Source: Paracoccus sp. MC1862 (GTDB taxonomy: Bacteria; Pseudomonadota; Alphaproteobacteria; Rhodobacterales; Rhodobacteraceae). Taken from it: DNA of 53,553 nucleotides. Position numbers and translations under genes: made by a program. The stretch spans positions 1-53,553 of the forward strand of contig NZ_CP067228.1 in the NCBI RefSeq assembly GCF_016617715.1, given 5' to 3'. A model generated the notes under the pieces. It worked only from the letters and a program-made list of their open reading frames with translations. It was not told the DNA's origin and did no database searches. Within the stretch, counting starts at the first letter, position 1, and the number at the start of each line of letters is the position of its first letter. This document shows, piece after piece, positions 34,905-44,418 of this stretch.

Positions 34905-35383
34905 GGCCAGGATCAGGCCGGCCCTCTGAAGGCGGCGCTTCCACGAGACGCAGGGAAGGTGACCGCGAGGACCACTTCGGCCGATCCACCATCTGACGCC
35001 AACATGCAGCGACCAGGACCATCGACTGCGGAGAGAACCCTGAACCCGGCGAAGCGCAGACGTGAAACAGAAACCTTGACCAGAGCGATTAGAGAACCTC
35101 ATTGGGGCAGGCCACTACCGCCTCCAGAGATTGCTGAGCATCTTCGCCAAGCCATGCTCGCCTAGGGACGCGCCAAGCTATACAACCCATTGAGTGGAAG
35201 GGAAATCCCATGAGTTAGGATGCGCTGCGCCATGCGGCCGCCAGCTAGCAGTAAAGCCAGGATGAGGCACCTCGAACCTCGGTTCGTTCCGTCCTGAGCC
35301 TGAGCAAAGTCGATTGTAGCCTACATGCGAGGCTGTTAGAGGAGCGCCACAACCTTCGGGTTCAAGGTTCGACGCAGGCCACC
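34905..35383. other. Upstream region of the wzz-like gene
   Basis: No convincing gene. It should hold the promoter of the plus-strand exopolysaccharide genes, but no clear -35/-10 pair was identified. Confidence 0.35.
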
Positions 35384-36946
35384 ATGACCGACATTTATTC
35401 AAGACCGGGAGAAGCGGAACTCGATTTTTCGGAGTTCTTTCGCACGGTTTGGAAGGGCAAATGGATAATCATGGCATCCATGGTCGTGGCCGTGATGCTG
35501 GGCGGCTACTTTCTTGTAAATTCTCCGGAAGAATACACGGCTGAGGCAGTTTTCGCCTTAGAGGAACGCGACTCCCTTCAGGCTCCCTCGTCATATGGAG
35601 ACGCGGCAAACTTGTTCCTCGGCGAAAGCGGGGATGATCAGGGTATATTCGATCGGCTTGAGGGACGGGATTTCATCCTTCGGCTGGCGAATGATATCGA
35701 CCTTGAAAATGATGAATATCTTAACCCGCCCCCCCAAGAGCCCCCGTTACTAAGTATTGCCGGGGTGATGTTCCGGGCAGGGCTGTATGAACCCGGGCAA
35801 CGCGATGCCGACGATACGATCGTGTCTGCATATCGCCAGAATGTGGAGCTTTCAGAAACCAAAAGCAAGTCGATAAGGGTGTCCGTAAGTCACGCAAATC
35901 CGACGCAAGCGGCCCGGATAGCCAACGCCATTGTTCACCGTGCAATAGGCGAAATCGAGGACGAAGAAAAGGTATCCCACCGCAACCAGCTCAACTATCT
36001 TTCCGAGCAGCTGGCGGATTCTTTGGAGGAGGTGGAGGCTGCAAAGAATGCCGTTGCCGAGTCCTCGATAAACAACGGCCGTGTCTCTCTGGATCTGCTG
36101 AAGCGCGAAGAGCGCATTGCCGAAGCCAATTACAATGCGCTTGTGGAGCAGGTCAGGATGAAGTCTCTGACCGTGGGCTACCCCGGAGAAGGGGCGAAGA
36201 TCTACCAGCTGGCAGCTCCGCCGCAGGCGCCATCATCTCCCAACCCGCCTATCATCATCGCCGTCAGTCTCGCTTTGGGGGCGCTTCTCGGAATAGGTCT
36301 TGCATTATTGTTCGTGCGTTGGCGCGGAAAGGTGCATTCCGTATCGACTATTTCCGGAATGACCGGAGCGCCGATAGTCGCAAGGACATCCGCATTGCGG
36401 AAGCTGCGCCGGCCATCGCGGCTTTGGCGCGCCGAAGAGTATGACAAGGTCGGCGATCCCGCGTTGCTTGAACTGGCAGCTGCGGTCCTGTCTGCAGAAA
36501 AGAAGATCGTTCTTGTTGCCTCGACGGGACTGCGGATCTCACCTCTGCCCGTTGCTCTCTGGTTGGCAAATACCAGCACGGCGCATGGTCGTTCCGCAGC
36601 CCTTATGCTGCTGGGTGTTTCTCCGCCATCTTCTTCGACGGCATCCTCCGGACAGGAAATCGCGGATGACAGGTTTGGCAAAGTCGACGTGCTCTATTCG
36701 CGGTCTCGGAACTCGTTGGATGCTCTTTCGTCGTTGAGGAAAGCTGGAATGATGATCGAGGATGATTCCAGCCACGACATCCTGATCCTGGTCGCTTCGT
36801 CAAGATATGCGACAACTGCTGCGCGGGCTCTGAGCCGGGCTCATCCGTTTTCCATTCTTGTCACGCAAGAGGGATATTCCCACCGCAACGTACTCGAGCG
36901 GATAACGAAAGCTACAACGGTCGACGCTGTTGTCAACCTGCAGTGA
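35384..36946 (+). CDS. Wzz-type co-polymerase with P-loop-less kinase-like domain
   Basis: A 520-residue polysaccharide co-polymerase. Membrane segments lie at about 26-46 and 289-312, with a periplasmic coiled-coil region between (NQLNYLSEQLADSLEEVEAA). The proline-rich APSSPNPP before the second segment is typical of Wzz proteins. The cytoplasmic part (355-520) follows the outline of a BY-kinase/ParA fold: strand KKIVLVAS and Walker-B-like HDILILVAS. The P-loop is missing, however; residues 379-386 read ASTGLRIS. It also lacks a tyrosine-rich tail. It probably controls chain length without kinase activity. Confidence 0.82.
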   Translation: MTDIYSRPGEAELDFSEFFRTVWKGKWIIMASMVVAVMLGGYFLVNSPEEYTAEAVFALEERDSLQAPSSYGDAANLFLGESGDDQGIFDRLEGRDFILRLANDIDLENDEYLNPPPQEPPLLSIAGVMFRAGLYEPGQRDADDTIVSAYRQNVELSETKSKSIRVSVSHANPTQAARIANAIVHRAIGEIEDEEKVSHRNQLNYLSEQLADSLEEVEAAKNAVAESSINNGRVSLDLLKREERIAEANYNALVEQVRMKSLTVGYPGEGAKIYQLAAPPQAPSSPNPPIIIAVSLALGALLGIGLALLFVRWRGKVHSVSTISGMTGAPIVARTSALRKLRRPSRLWRAEEYDKVGDPALLELAAAVLSAEKKIVLVASTGLRISPLPVALWLANTSTAHGRSAALMLLGVSPPSSSTASSGQEIADDRFGKVDVLYSRSRNSLDALSSLRKAGMMIEDDSSHDILILVASSRYATTAARALSRAHPFSILVTQEGYSHRNVLERITKATTVDAVVNLQ

Positions 36947-37189
36947 GATTGATGATTTCATGCTCTAGCGCCAATTCTGGAAAGTCCGCCAAACATGTCC
37001 TGCGTTCAGCAGCGGAAGGGCGAATGAATCGCGGATCGGCACAGGGCATGTTGCCTGCACCTGTTGCTGAAACCCCACGTGTGACAGCTTCAGCCAAGGA
37101 TTGGTATGCATGATGTGGGCATTTCGCCCCTGTGTCGAGGGAAATTATTACTGCGGCGACAATGCCGTTCCACACGCGGAGCCAGATCG

Positions 37190-38464
37190 ATGAACCTGCG
37201 GCGATCAGCACGCGCCCTGTATGATCAGGTGAGGAATGACACATTCGATTTCCTCGCCGCTGAGCCAGTCCGGCCGCTTCGACGGAAGTTGCTGCAAGCG
37301 ATCGGAAAGCCGCCGCTGCTGCTCGGGATATTTGAGGAAAGCGCGGACGAAAGCTATGTGATTGCCGGACCGGCGGGGTCAACCACCATAAAACCCGTTC
37401 CGGTCGGTGCTGTTCCGCAGCCAAGGGAATCCGCCTTCGCGCCTGTCAGGGCGCACATAATCCCTCATGCGCTGACAAGCCCCTATGTCTCGGGTGTCAT
37501 ACGTGGCAGTTGCCTCCTGTTGCCGTCCCAGCTCATCCGCGATAGGAGCAGGATCCGGACGCATGGCGGCCCTCTTTTCCATTTCGAAAAAGGTCATGCG
37601 CTTGCACGGCAGCGATCCAGCATTGAAATCCCAGAAGGTATTCTGGTTGGAGGTGCGGGCGCTTTCAACTGGTACCATTTCATCGTGGAATGCTTGCCAA
37701 AGGCTCTGCTGGCTTCCAGGCTCCCGCAGGGATTTGCTTCGCTGCCGCTGTTGGTGCCGATGGAATGCAGAACCATCCCGTCCTTTTCAGACGCCTTGGG
37801 GCTGTTCTCAGAATCGAGAAGAATAATTTATCTTGCACCCGACCAGATTGCTCATGTAGGGCGGCTCGTCGTATTCGATGACGTCAGCGTAGGGCCTTTC
37901 AACCTGACGCAAGGATCTTGGCCAATTGTGGACGATTACAGCCAGCACGATGATTTCATGAAAGAGTATTTTCACGAATTTCGTTCGCGGTTGCTGGATG
38001 AGGCCGGTGAGCGTGAGCCGACAAAACGCTTTTATCTGGCGCGACCCCGCTTGAGAAGGAATTACAATCAGGATGAACTGATGGACATTGCCGGCCGCTT
38101 TGGTTTTGTTCCACTAGGGCTAGAAGGCCTGACTTTGGCCGAACAGGCGAGACATCTGTCCGAGGCCGAGGCGCTGGTTGGCCCCTCCGGCGCGGCATGG
38201 ACCGGCTTGGCATTCTGTCCGGCGGGCGTTAGGGGGATCAGCTGGCTTCCAAAGGAGTATGAGCAATTTTCGTCGTACGCCAGTTTGGCCCATCTTCTTG
38301 GGCATCGCCTTCATTTCCTTACTGTGGCGACCGAACGACCACTACGGAGCAGTGCGGATGCCTATGAACAAAGTTATGCCTTGAATACCATACAGTTTGA
38401 GGATGCTCTTTGGCGGGTAATGGGGGATCTCAGCGCCATGGATGCCATCCGGCGTCCTTCGTGA
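37190..38464 (+). CDS. GT61-family glycosyltransferase
   Basis: A 424-residue transferase of the DUF563/GT61 family. Recognisable parts are GGAGAFNWYHFIVECLPKAL (about 155-175), the FYLARPRLRRNYNQDELMDI segment and the closing LSEAEALVGPSGAAWTGLAF motif. GGAG lies eight bases before ATG at 37190; the longer frame from 37106 is not supported. Probably adds one sugar to the repeat unit on the cytoplasmic face. The sugar is unknown. Confidence 0.85.
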   Translation: MNLRRSARALYDQVRNDTFDFLAAEPVRPLRRKLLQAIGKPPLLLGIFEESADESYVIAGPAGSTTIKPVPVGAVPQPRESAFAPVRAHIIPHALTSPYVSGVIRGSCLLLPSQLIRDRSRIRTHGGPLFHFEKGHALARQRSSIEIPEGILVGGAGAFNWYHFIVECLPKALLASRLPQGFASLPLLVPMECRTIPSFSDALGLFSESRRIIYLAPDQIAHVGRLVVFDDVSVGPFNLTQGSWPIVDDYSQHDDFMKEYFHEFRSRLLDEAGEREPTKRFYLARPRLRRNYNQDELMDIAGRFGFVPLGLEGLTLAEQARHLSEAEALVGPSGAAWTGLAFCPAGVRGISWLPKEYEQFSSYASLAHLLGHRLHFLTVATERPLRSSADAYEQSYALNTIQFEDALWRVMGDLSAMDAIRRPS

Positions 38465-38544
38465 CTGAGAAAACCCTGTCGACGAAATGAACTCGTCTGC
38501 GGCTGCGATCGAACTGCGTCAGGCGGAAGCGCAAAGATGAAAGA

Positions 38545-39573
38545 ATGGCGACGCTCATGGAATCGTCTCGATCAGTTGTCGGAATCGGCCATTCCCCTAG
38601 TACTGCTCGCGGGCACACTGATGGGCAGCAGATCTCCTTCGTTTTGCTGGCTTATAATCAGGAGAGGTTTATCCGTGACGCCGTAGAAAGCGTTCTTGCC
38701 CAGGATTACGGATGCCTGGAGATAATCCTTTCCGACGACGCATCGACTGACGCGACCTTCGAGATCATGAGCGAGATGGCCGCAGCCTATCACGGCCCTC
38801 ATAAAGTGACCCTCAGAAGGAACGTCACCAATCTCGGTCTGATAAACCATCTTGTTTCCGTCATTGAAGTCACAACCTCGGAATACATAATCGCGGCAGC
38901 CGGGGACGACATATCCGAAACGCATCGCGCAAGCGCAATCGCTCGGATTCTTGAATCCCGCCCTTTCCTGGTGTGCTCCGGTTATTCCACCATCGATCTT
39001 ACCGGGCGTCCCGTTGCGCATGAGCGCAGTGATGAGGACATGCTTTCCGGAGACATCAGGAGAATCGCAGTGTCCACCGCGCTGTATGTCGGTGCGACGG
39101 CTGCGTGGCACAGGGATCTTTTCAGGATGTTCCCGCCGATCTCACGCCAGGGCAGTTATGAGGATCTTGTGCTTGGATACCGCGCCGCGTTGCTGGGGCG
39201 CATCGAGTACATTCCGGAAAGTCTTGTCCGCTATCGCGTTGGTGGGGGCATGACAACGACGCGTACGGACTGGAAGAAGGCTGCGCAAAGAACCGCAACC
39301 GCAAGAATTTCCTCTCTTCAGCAAAGATTGCTGGATACGCGGCACTTTTCTCCTGACCGAAACGATCTCATTAAGAGAATAGAGAACCAGATCAAGATAG
39401 AAAGGGCAATCCTTGCGCTCTCCTCAAATCATCGAGATTTTCTGCGTCTTTATTCGTGGAATCCGAAAGTAATACGGTATTTGTCGAAAGTGGCCGCTAG
39501 AAGGCTGAGGCGGTCGTTCCTTTCGCATGTGAAAGGGGGCGAGATGCGACATGAGCATGGCCGCACAACATAA
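38545..39573 (+). CDS. GT2-family glycosyltransferase
   Basis: A 342-residue GT-A transferase. ISFVLLAYNQERFIRDAVES, then EIILSDDASTDATFE (nucleotide-sugar-binding Asp residues) and ITAAAGDD-like IIAAAGDDIS (DXD position) define it. The C-terminal part is basic and helical. The stop lies inside the wzy-like gene start (23-base overlap), so translation is coupled. Acts on the growing lipid-linked repeat unit. Confidence 0.87.
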   Translation: MATLMESSRSVVGIGHSPSTARGHTDGQQISFVLLAYNQERFIRDAVESVLAQDYGCLEIILSDDASTDATFEIMSEMAAAYHGPHKVTLRRNVTNLGLINHLVSVIEVTTSEYIIAAAGDDISETHRASAIARILESRPFLVCSGYSTIDLTGRPVAHERSDEDMLSGDIRRIAVSTALYVGATAAWHRDLFRMFPPISRQGSYEDLVLGYRAALLGRIEYIPESLVRYRVGGGMTTTRTDWKKAAQRTATARISSLQQRLLDTRHFSPDRNDLIKRIENQIKIERAILALSSNHRDFLRLYSWNPKVIRYLSKVAARRLRRSFLSHVKGGEMRHEHGRTT

Positions 39574-40774
39574 ATCCCCTGCTCGAACCTTCCTCGCAGT
39601 CTGGATCAGCATCCTTCTTCTCTACTCGGTAATAGACGCGCGCTGGATGCCCTATCCTAACGGCATGCACATTGCCTATTTTTCCTTGTTCTTTTTCTGC
39701 TTCGGCTGGGGCGCCATCCTTTACAATCTTTTCCCCCGGTCGGCTGCCGTTGAGAAAAATGTCACTGTCCGGCAGCAGATTGTAGCGTATTTCTCCTCGC
39801 GGCAGGCGAACTGGCGGCTGCGTGTCGGCCTTGCTGTCTTTGGAACAGTGTTTCTGGCTGAAATAGCTGCTGCCGGAGGACTTCCGTTGTTGTCGTTCAT
39901 GGGTATAGGGGCAGAGATAAATTATACTGATTTCGGCCTTCCCGGCGTTCACGGAATACTCAATTCCCTGTATTATGCGATCTTTTTGCTGGTTATCGTG
40001 AACAAGCAGATGCGGCCCTGGAAACGGCGGATCCTGCTCATCTCCTTGATCTTCTATCCTGTCGCGATCGTCAGTCGGCAGGTGTTGATGAGCGCCATGA
40101 TCCAAGCCACTCTGATGGCCTATCTCAGCAGCACCAAGCCTTTTCGCGTCATCATGCGCGGAGTACTGGGATTCGTGGCCCTTATCTTCCTTTTGGGTTG
40201 GCTGGGGGATCAGCGGTCCGGGGCTGATGTCATCCGAGAACTGTCGGGGCTGGATGATGCGGTATCCGAGCGGGTTCCCACCGCGGCCCTCTGGCTCATG
40301 ACCTATATCCTTTCGCCCATAGCAAATGTCTTCAACAATGCGCCTTCGTGGGACGGCTACGATCTGTATCCTTTTCTGTCCGGCCTGTTGCCTACCGTAT
40401 TCCAGGGGATCATCGACGCGACGCGGGGTGAATTGCAGATCGATCTGGTGGATCCGCGGCTGAATGCCGGGTCCATCTTCATTCATATATCCCCATTCCT
40501 CGGTTATGCCGGAGTGACGATTCTCGGCGCGGTTCTCGGCTTCGCGCTCGAGGGTTGCCGTCTGGGGAAGTGGGTTGCTCCGGGCAGCTTCAAGCCGTTC
40601 ATCTACGTGATTGCCACGCATGGCGTGGTCCTGTCGATGTTCGACAATCTGCTGGTCCATATCGTTTTCGTGGTGGAATACCTGTTCATTCGGCTTATCG
40701 TAGGCAGGGCGCCTCGCCGCTCGGCACCAAGCGTACTCCCTGCTACCGCCGCAAGAGCGCCCAGCCGAGTCTGA
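39551..40774 (+). CDS. Wzy-type repeat-unit polymerase
   Basis: A 407-residue protein with about ten membrane segments, related to oligosaccharide repeat-unit polymerases. Landmarks are the long periplasmic loop with SWDGYDLYPFLSGLLPTVFQ and the following LNAGSIFIHISPFLGYAGVT region, typical for this polymerase group. It would join flipped repeat units in the periplasm together with the Wzz-like protein. The 3' end overlaps the convergent GT2 gene by 32 bases. Wzy sequences vary greatly; assignment rests on topology and context. Confidence 0.8.
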   Translation: MSMAAQHKSPARTFLAVWISILLLYSVIDARWMPYPNGMHIAYFSLFFFCFGWGAILYNLFPRSAAVEKNVTVRQQIVAYFSSRQANWRLRVGLAVFGTVFLAEIAAAGGLPLLSFMGIGAEINYTDFGLPGVHGILNSLYYAIFLLVIVNKQMRPWKRRILLISLIFYPVAIVSRQVLMSAMIQATLMAYLSSTKPFRVIMRGVLGFVALIFLLGWLGDQRSGADVIRELSGLDDAVSERVPTAALWLMTYILSPIANVFNNAPSWDGYDLYPFLSGLLPTVFQGIIDATRGELQIDLVDPRLNAGSIFIHISPFLGYAGVTILGAVLGFALEGCRLGKWVAPGSFKPFIYVIATHGVVLSMFDNLLVHIVFVVEYLFIRLIVGRAPRRSAPSVLPATAARAPSRV

Positions 40775-41447
40775 GGCGCTCTGCCAGTATCTCAGGCAGA
40801 GATCGGCGTTGGGCGGAATTGCCGGTTATCGAGGCTGTTGCAGCATGACGGCGGTACAGGATGAAAGGCTGCCTCGATACGGCCAGCCGTCCCCGTAGCG
40901 CGCTGCGTATCGACAACCACATATCATGGGGCACTTTCGGGGGGAACGGCATACTCTTCATGACGAAGTCACGTCGGCAAGCCATTGTCGCACCGATCAC
41001 CGTCGGACGGATGAACAGGCGCAGTGCTGAAAATCGCGCTTGTCGTGCCGCAAAGAAACTCGGCTGCAGCAAGACGAGATCCTGATCCACCAGAACAGCA
41101 TCGCCGCAGACGCAATCAGCATCCTCAAGGACGGCAAGTGAGCTTTCGATGCGTTGGGGCAAGCACACGTCGTCTTGGTCCGAAAAAAAGATGAACTGCC
41201 CCCGGCTCGCGCGGATCGCGCGCTGAAAGTTTCCCTGGTACCCCAGCCGCGGCCCCGGAGGCAGAAGATGGATCCTGGGGTCGGTATACGCGGCCACGAC
41301 CATGCGTGTTTCGTCCGTTGAGCCGTCATCCGAGATGACGATCTCGTCATCCGGGCCAAGCGCGGCCAGCAGGCTGTTTATCTGCTCGGTGAGATATCGC
41401 GCGCCGTTATAGGTCGCCATCACTACGGTGATACGGATACGCTGCAT
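40743..41447 (-). CDS. GT2-family glycosyltransferase (rhamnosyltransferase-like)
   Basis: A 234-residue GT-A enzyme: ITVVMATYNGARYLTEQINS, EIVISDDGSTDETRM and FIFFSDQDDVCLPQRIESSL with the DQDD metal site. This set is common in rhamnosyl- and related transferases. The ATG at 41447 is chosen because the fold begins there. It is transcribed towards the wzy-like gene, and the two reading frames share 32 bases at their ends. Divergent from the next GT2 gene. Confidence 0.87.
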   Translation of the reverse strand: MQRIRITVVMATYNGARYLTEQINSLLAALGPDDEIVISDDGSTDETRMVVAAYTDPRIHLLPPGPRLGYQGNFQRAIRASRGQFIFFSDQDDVCLPQRIESSLAVLEDADCVCGDAVLVDQDLVLLQPSFFAARQARFSALRLFIRPTVIGATMACRRDFVMKSMPFPPKVPHDMWLSIRSALRGRLAVSRQPFILYRRHAATASITGNSAQRRSLPEILAERLRLGWALLRR

Positions 41448-41716
41448 GAAGGATGCCTTTGAGGCCGGCCGCTTTGCGGTCACGGGTTTCTGCGCTACAT
41501 ATCCCAAGGCGCCGCTTGTTTCCAGCTTGGACGACGGCAGGGATATTCAACCGATTGGATGTCCGGCGCACATTTCCTGACTTGCCTACAAAGCCTCGCA
41601 GCCACCCCGTGACAGGCTTGCCGCTTACTGTTAGGAGAGCCTCCCCGACGAGGCTTTGCCTTTTGCGCGCGAGGCGCTACGGGATATGGGCATCTGAACA
41701 AGGAAGGCAGATAGCC

Positions 41717-42616
41717 ATGATCCTGCCACGCGTCGCTGTCCTGCTGGCGTCCTATAATGGTTCCGCCTTCATTCGCGAACAGATTGACAGCATCCTGGGT
41801 CAAAAGGACGTGCATGTTCACGTGTTCGTTTCGGATGACGGCTCAACCGATGATACAGTCGGGCATGTGGCCGCCTATCCAGGAGAATCCGTCACACTGC
41901 TGCCGGCGGTGAAATCCGGGGGACCGGCGCAGAACTTTTTCCGCCTGCTGCATGACGCGCCCTGGGGGGAATTCGATTTCGTCGCCCTGTCCGATCAGGA
42001 CGATATCTGGAACGCCGACAAGCTGTCGCGCGCCTGTGCCATGCATCGCGCCTGCGATCTGGCGGCTTATTCCAGCAACGTCACCGCCTTCTGGCCGGAT
42101 GGCCGGCGCAAACTGATCCGCAAGGCGCAGCGGCAGCGGCGAATGGATTACCTGTTTGAAGCCGCGGGTCCGGGCAACACCTATGTTCTGTCCGTTCCCT
42201 GCACCAGCCTCATCGTCGCGCGGCTTGAGGCAGCTTCACCCGCGCGGGTCGGGAACATCGCCCTGCATGACTGGCTGTTCTACGCCATCATCCGCGCGCA
42301 TGGATTGCCCTGGTATATCGACCCGCGCCCGTCGCTCGATTATCGTCAGCACCAGGCCAATGTCGTGGGCACCGGGCATAGCCTGGGGCGTGTCCGCAAG
42401 AGATTCGGCATGCTCATGGGAGACTGGTATATGGACCAGCTCGGCACTATTGCTGAAATCGCGGGCATAACCGGACCCGAGATCGATTTCATCCACGCGC
42501 CTTCCCCGGCCGGGCTTACTCATATGCTGCGCCACCTAGGGGACTATCGCCGCAAGAAAAGCGAGGCGGCTGTTCTGGGCCTGGCCTTTGCCCGCCATGC
42601 CTTCAGGTCAGGCTAG
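41717..42616 (+). CDS. GT2-family glycosyltransferase (rhamnosyltransferase-like)
   Basis: A 299-residue GT-A enzyme beginning MILPRVAVLLASYNGSAFIR, with VHVFVSDDGSTDDTV and FDFVALSDQDDIWNADKLSR (DQDD metal site), then LHDWLFYAIIRAHG near the acceptor side. AAGGAAGG precedes ATG at 41717. Similar to its divergent neighbour, which suggests an old duplication or a shared donor such as dTDP-rhamnose. It ends 50 bases before the convergent wzx-like gene. Confidence 0.88.
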   Translation: MILPRVAVLLASYNGSAFIREQIDSILGQKDVHVHVFVSDDGSTDDTVGHVAAYPGESVTLLPAVKSGGPAQNFFRLLHDAPWGEFDFVALSDQDDIWNADKLSRACAMHRACDLAAYSSNVTAFWPDGRRKLIRKAQRQRRMDYLFEAAGPGNTYVLSVPCTSLIVARLEAASPARVGNIALHDWLFYAIIRAHGLPWYIDPRPSLDYRQHQANVVGTGHSLGRVRKRFGMLMGDWYMDQLGTIAEIAGITGPEIDFIHAPSPAGLTHMLRHLGDYRRKKSEAAVLGLAFARHAFRSG

Positions 42617-42666
42617 CAATCCCGGCAAAGGTTCTGGCAGGGATTACGGATCCTGTCCCTGGAGCG

Positions 42667-44166
42667 TCATATCTTGCTCCGCACAGGCCAGCCAATCGCG
42701 GCGAAGAACGACGACAACAGATTGGCAAGCCGGCCCTCGGAGCCGATCTTGATCAGGACGACCCGCAGTCCGGCAATGCCGCCCGCCAGCGCGAACAGAA
42801 CCCCGGTCCAGGCCGCGGCGAAGGGCGCGCTGTAGGCGAGAACGAGCATGACTGCGGACAGCGTCAGGTGGCCGAGAAGGAGGACGGCGGACAGGGGCGC
42901 GAAGCGGAAGCCGTTCAGCTTGTGCGCGATTGCCCAAGAGATCAGAAGGTAGATCAGAAAGGCCAGCGCGAAACCGACACCGGCCATTTCCAGCCCGAAC
43001 AAAGGCAGTCCGATCCAGATCATGCTCAGGAACACGGCATTCCAGCTCAGTTCCGTAAAAAGATAGATCCGGGACCGCCCTGCAGCCACCAAGGCGAAGC
43101 TGAGCGGCCAGCTTGCAAGCTTCAGAACATTACCCAAGGATTGCCATTGCAGCATCTCCGCCGCTGGGACGAAGTCCTTGGAATAAAGCAACTCCATCAC
43201 CCAGGGGGCAAGCCCGGTCAGCGCCAGCAGGATTGGTCCCCCAAGGGCAAGGCCGATCTGCATCTGATCATTCATCAATCGATTGGTCTGGTCAGGATCG
43301 TGGATCACCTCGACAAGACGCGGATAATAGTCCGCCCCCATGGCCGTCAGCAGGAAGCCAATATAGGTCATTCCGATGGCCCAAGAGGCGGCGAACAGAC
43401 CAGCCTCATCAAGTCCCAGGCTGCGTGTGATCAGGCCGCGCACCATCAGCAGTGTGGCCTCGGAGGACAATCCCGCCAGCATGAAGACCAATCCGAGCGC
43501 CGCCATGGGCTTCCAGACCGTCCAGATCATGCGGACCGTCCAATCCCGATCCTGTGGCGAAGGAAGACGGCGGGCGAACCAGCGTGCCACCAGAACCGAA
43601 GTCGCCGGCTGGGCAATCACAAACCAGATCAGTCCGTCTTCGCCACGCAACCAGACTGCGAAGACACCGACCAGCGTTCCCACCAGCGCCGAAATGACTG
43701 TGACCCAAACCAGATCCCCAATCCGGCGCAACCCCTGCAACAGCGCGGTCTGCGAAGCAGAAAGCAGGGTGAGCAGAACCGCGATCCCGACAAGGCCGAC
43801 TTCGGTTGAATGCCCCTCGCCACCGCTGAGCCACCGCGCCAGAGGCTCGCGCAGGAACCAGATCACCACCATGGCGAGAACGCCCAGAATCAGACTGGCG
43901 GCGAACAGCACCTTGCGGACACGACCAAGAACGGCGGGGTCGTTCCTTGCGGCTGCGATCTCGCGCACACCGCTATTGCCCAGACCGAGGCCGGCGAGAG
44001 TAACGGCCATGCTATGCAGGTTGTTGTAGACTGCCAACAGGCCAATCCCTGCAGGGCCGATCATCAGCGCAAGCAGCTTCATCCGCAGCAGCAAGATCAG
44101 GATATTCATGGCCTGAGCGCCACCGATCTGTAGCGTTGACCGGATCATGCCTCGCGAGGAGGACAT
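42667..44166 (-). CDS. Wzx-type flippase
   Basis: A 499-residue integral membrane protein with 12 or more segments, of the polysaccharide/O-antigen translocase group. It begins MSSSRGMIRSTLQIGGAQAM, has NILILLLRMKLLALMIGPAG and YNNLHSMAVTLAGLGLGNSG typical of WzxE-like proteins. It flips lipid-linked repeat units to the periplasm for Wzy. The start at 44166 fits the family; an in-frame extension to 44409 is not protein-like. Last gene of the minus-strand operon 48737-42667. Confidence 0.88.
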   Translation of the reverse strand: MSSSRGMIRSTLQIGGAQAMNILILLLRMKLLALMIGPAGIGLLAVYNNLHSMAVTLAGLGLGNSGVREIAAARNDPAVLGRVRKVLFAASLILGVLAMVVIWFLREPLARWLSGGEGHSTEVGLVGIAVLLTLLSASQTALLQGLRRIGDLVWVTVISALVGTLVGVFAVWLRGEDGLIWFVIAQPATSVLVARWFARRLPSPQDRDWTVRMIWTVWKPMAALGLVFMLAGLSSEATLLMVRGLITRSLGLDEAGLFAASWAIGMTYIGFLLTAMGADYYPRLVEVIHDPDQTNRLMNDQMQIGLALGGPILLALTGLAPWVMELLYSKDFVPAAEMLQWQSLGNVLKLASWPLSFALVAAGRSRIYLFTELSWNAVFLSMIWIGLPLFGLEMAGVGFALAFLIYLLISWAIAHKLNGFRFAPLSAVLLLGHLTLSAVMLVLAYSAPFAAAWTGVLFALAGGIAGLRVVLIKIGSEGRLANLLSSFFAAIGWPVRSKI

Positions 44167-44418
44167 CAGGCGATAGGCCTGTCCGGGACGCTGCCCATTG
44201 TACGCCGTTCGGGCAAGCGGTTCAGTCTGAGCCGGTGGAGAAAATGGCGGAGGCTGAAAATACACAGCCGCTGAGACAAAGTGACGGAGAAAAAGACACG
44301 GATCGTCGCGGCCCTGCTCTCTCTCTCCAGAATGGAGGTCATGGGCATAGCACCCGAGGCGAGCTACAGCGAGGCTGTCCCGGTCTTGGGCAGGCTGATC
44401 TGCAGCCAAGCCTGCCCG

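Noticed and set aside
42868..43809. A plus-strand frame opposite the wzx-like gene
   Set aside because: Very rich in Gln, His, Asp and Arg, as expected for the antisense of a membrane protein; no start signal.
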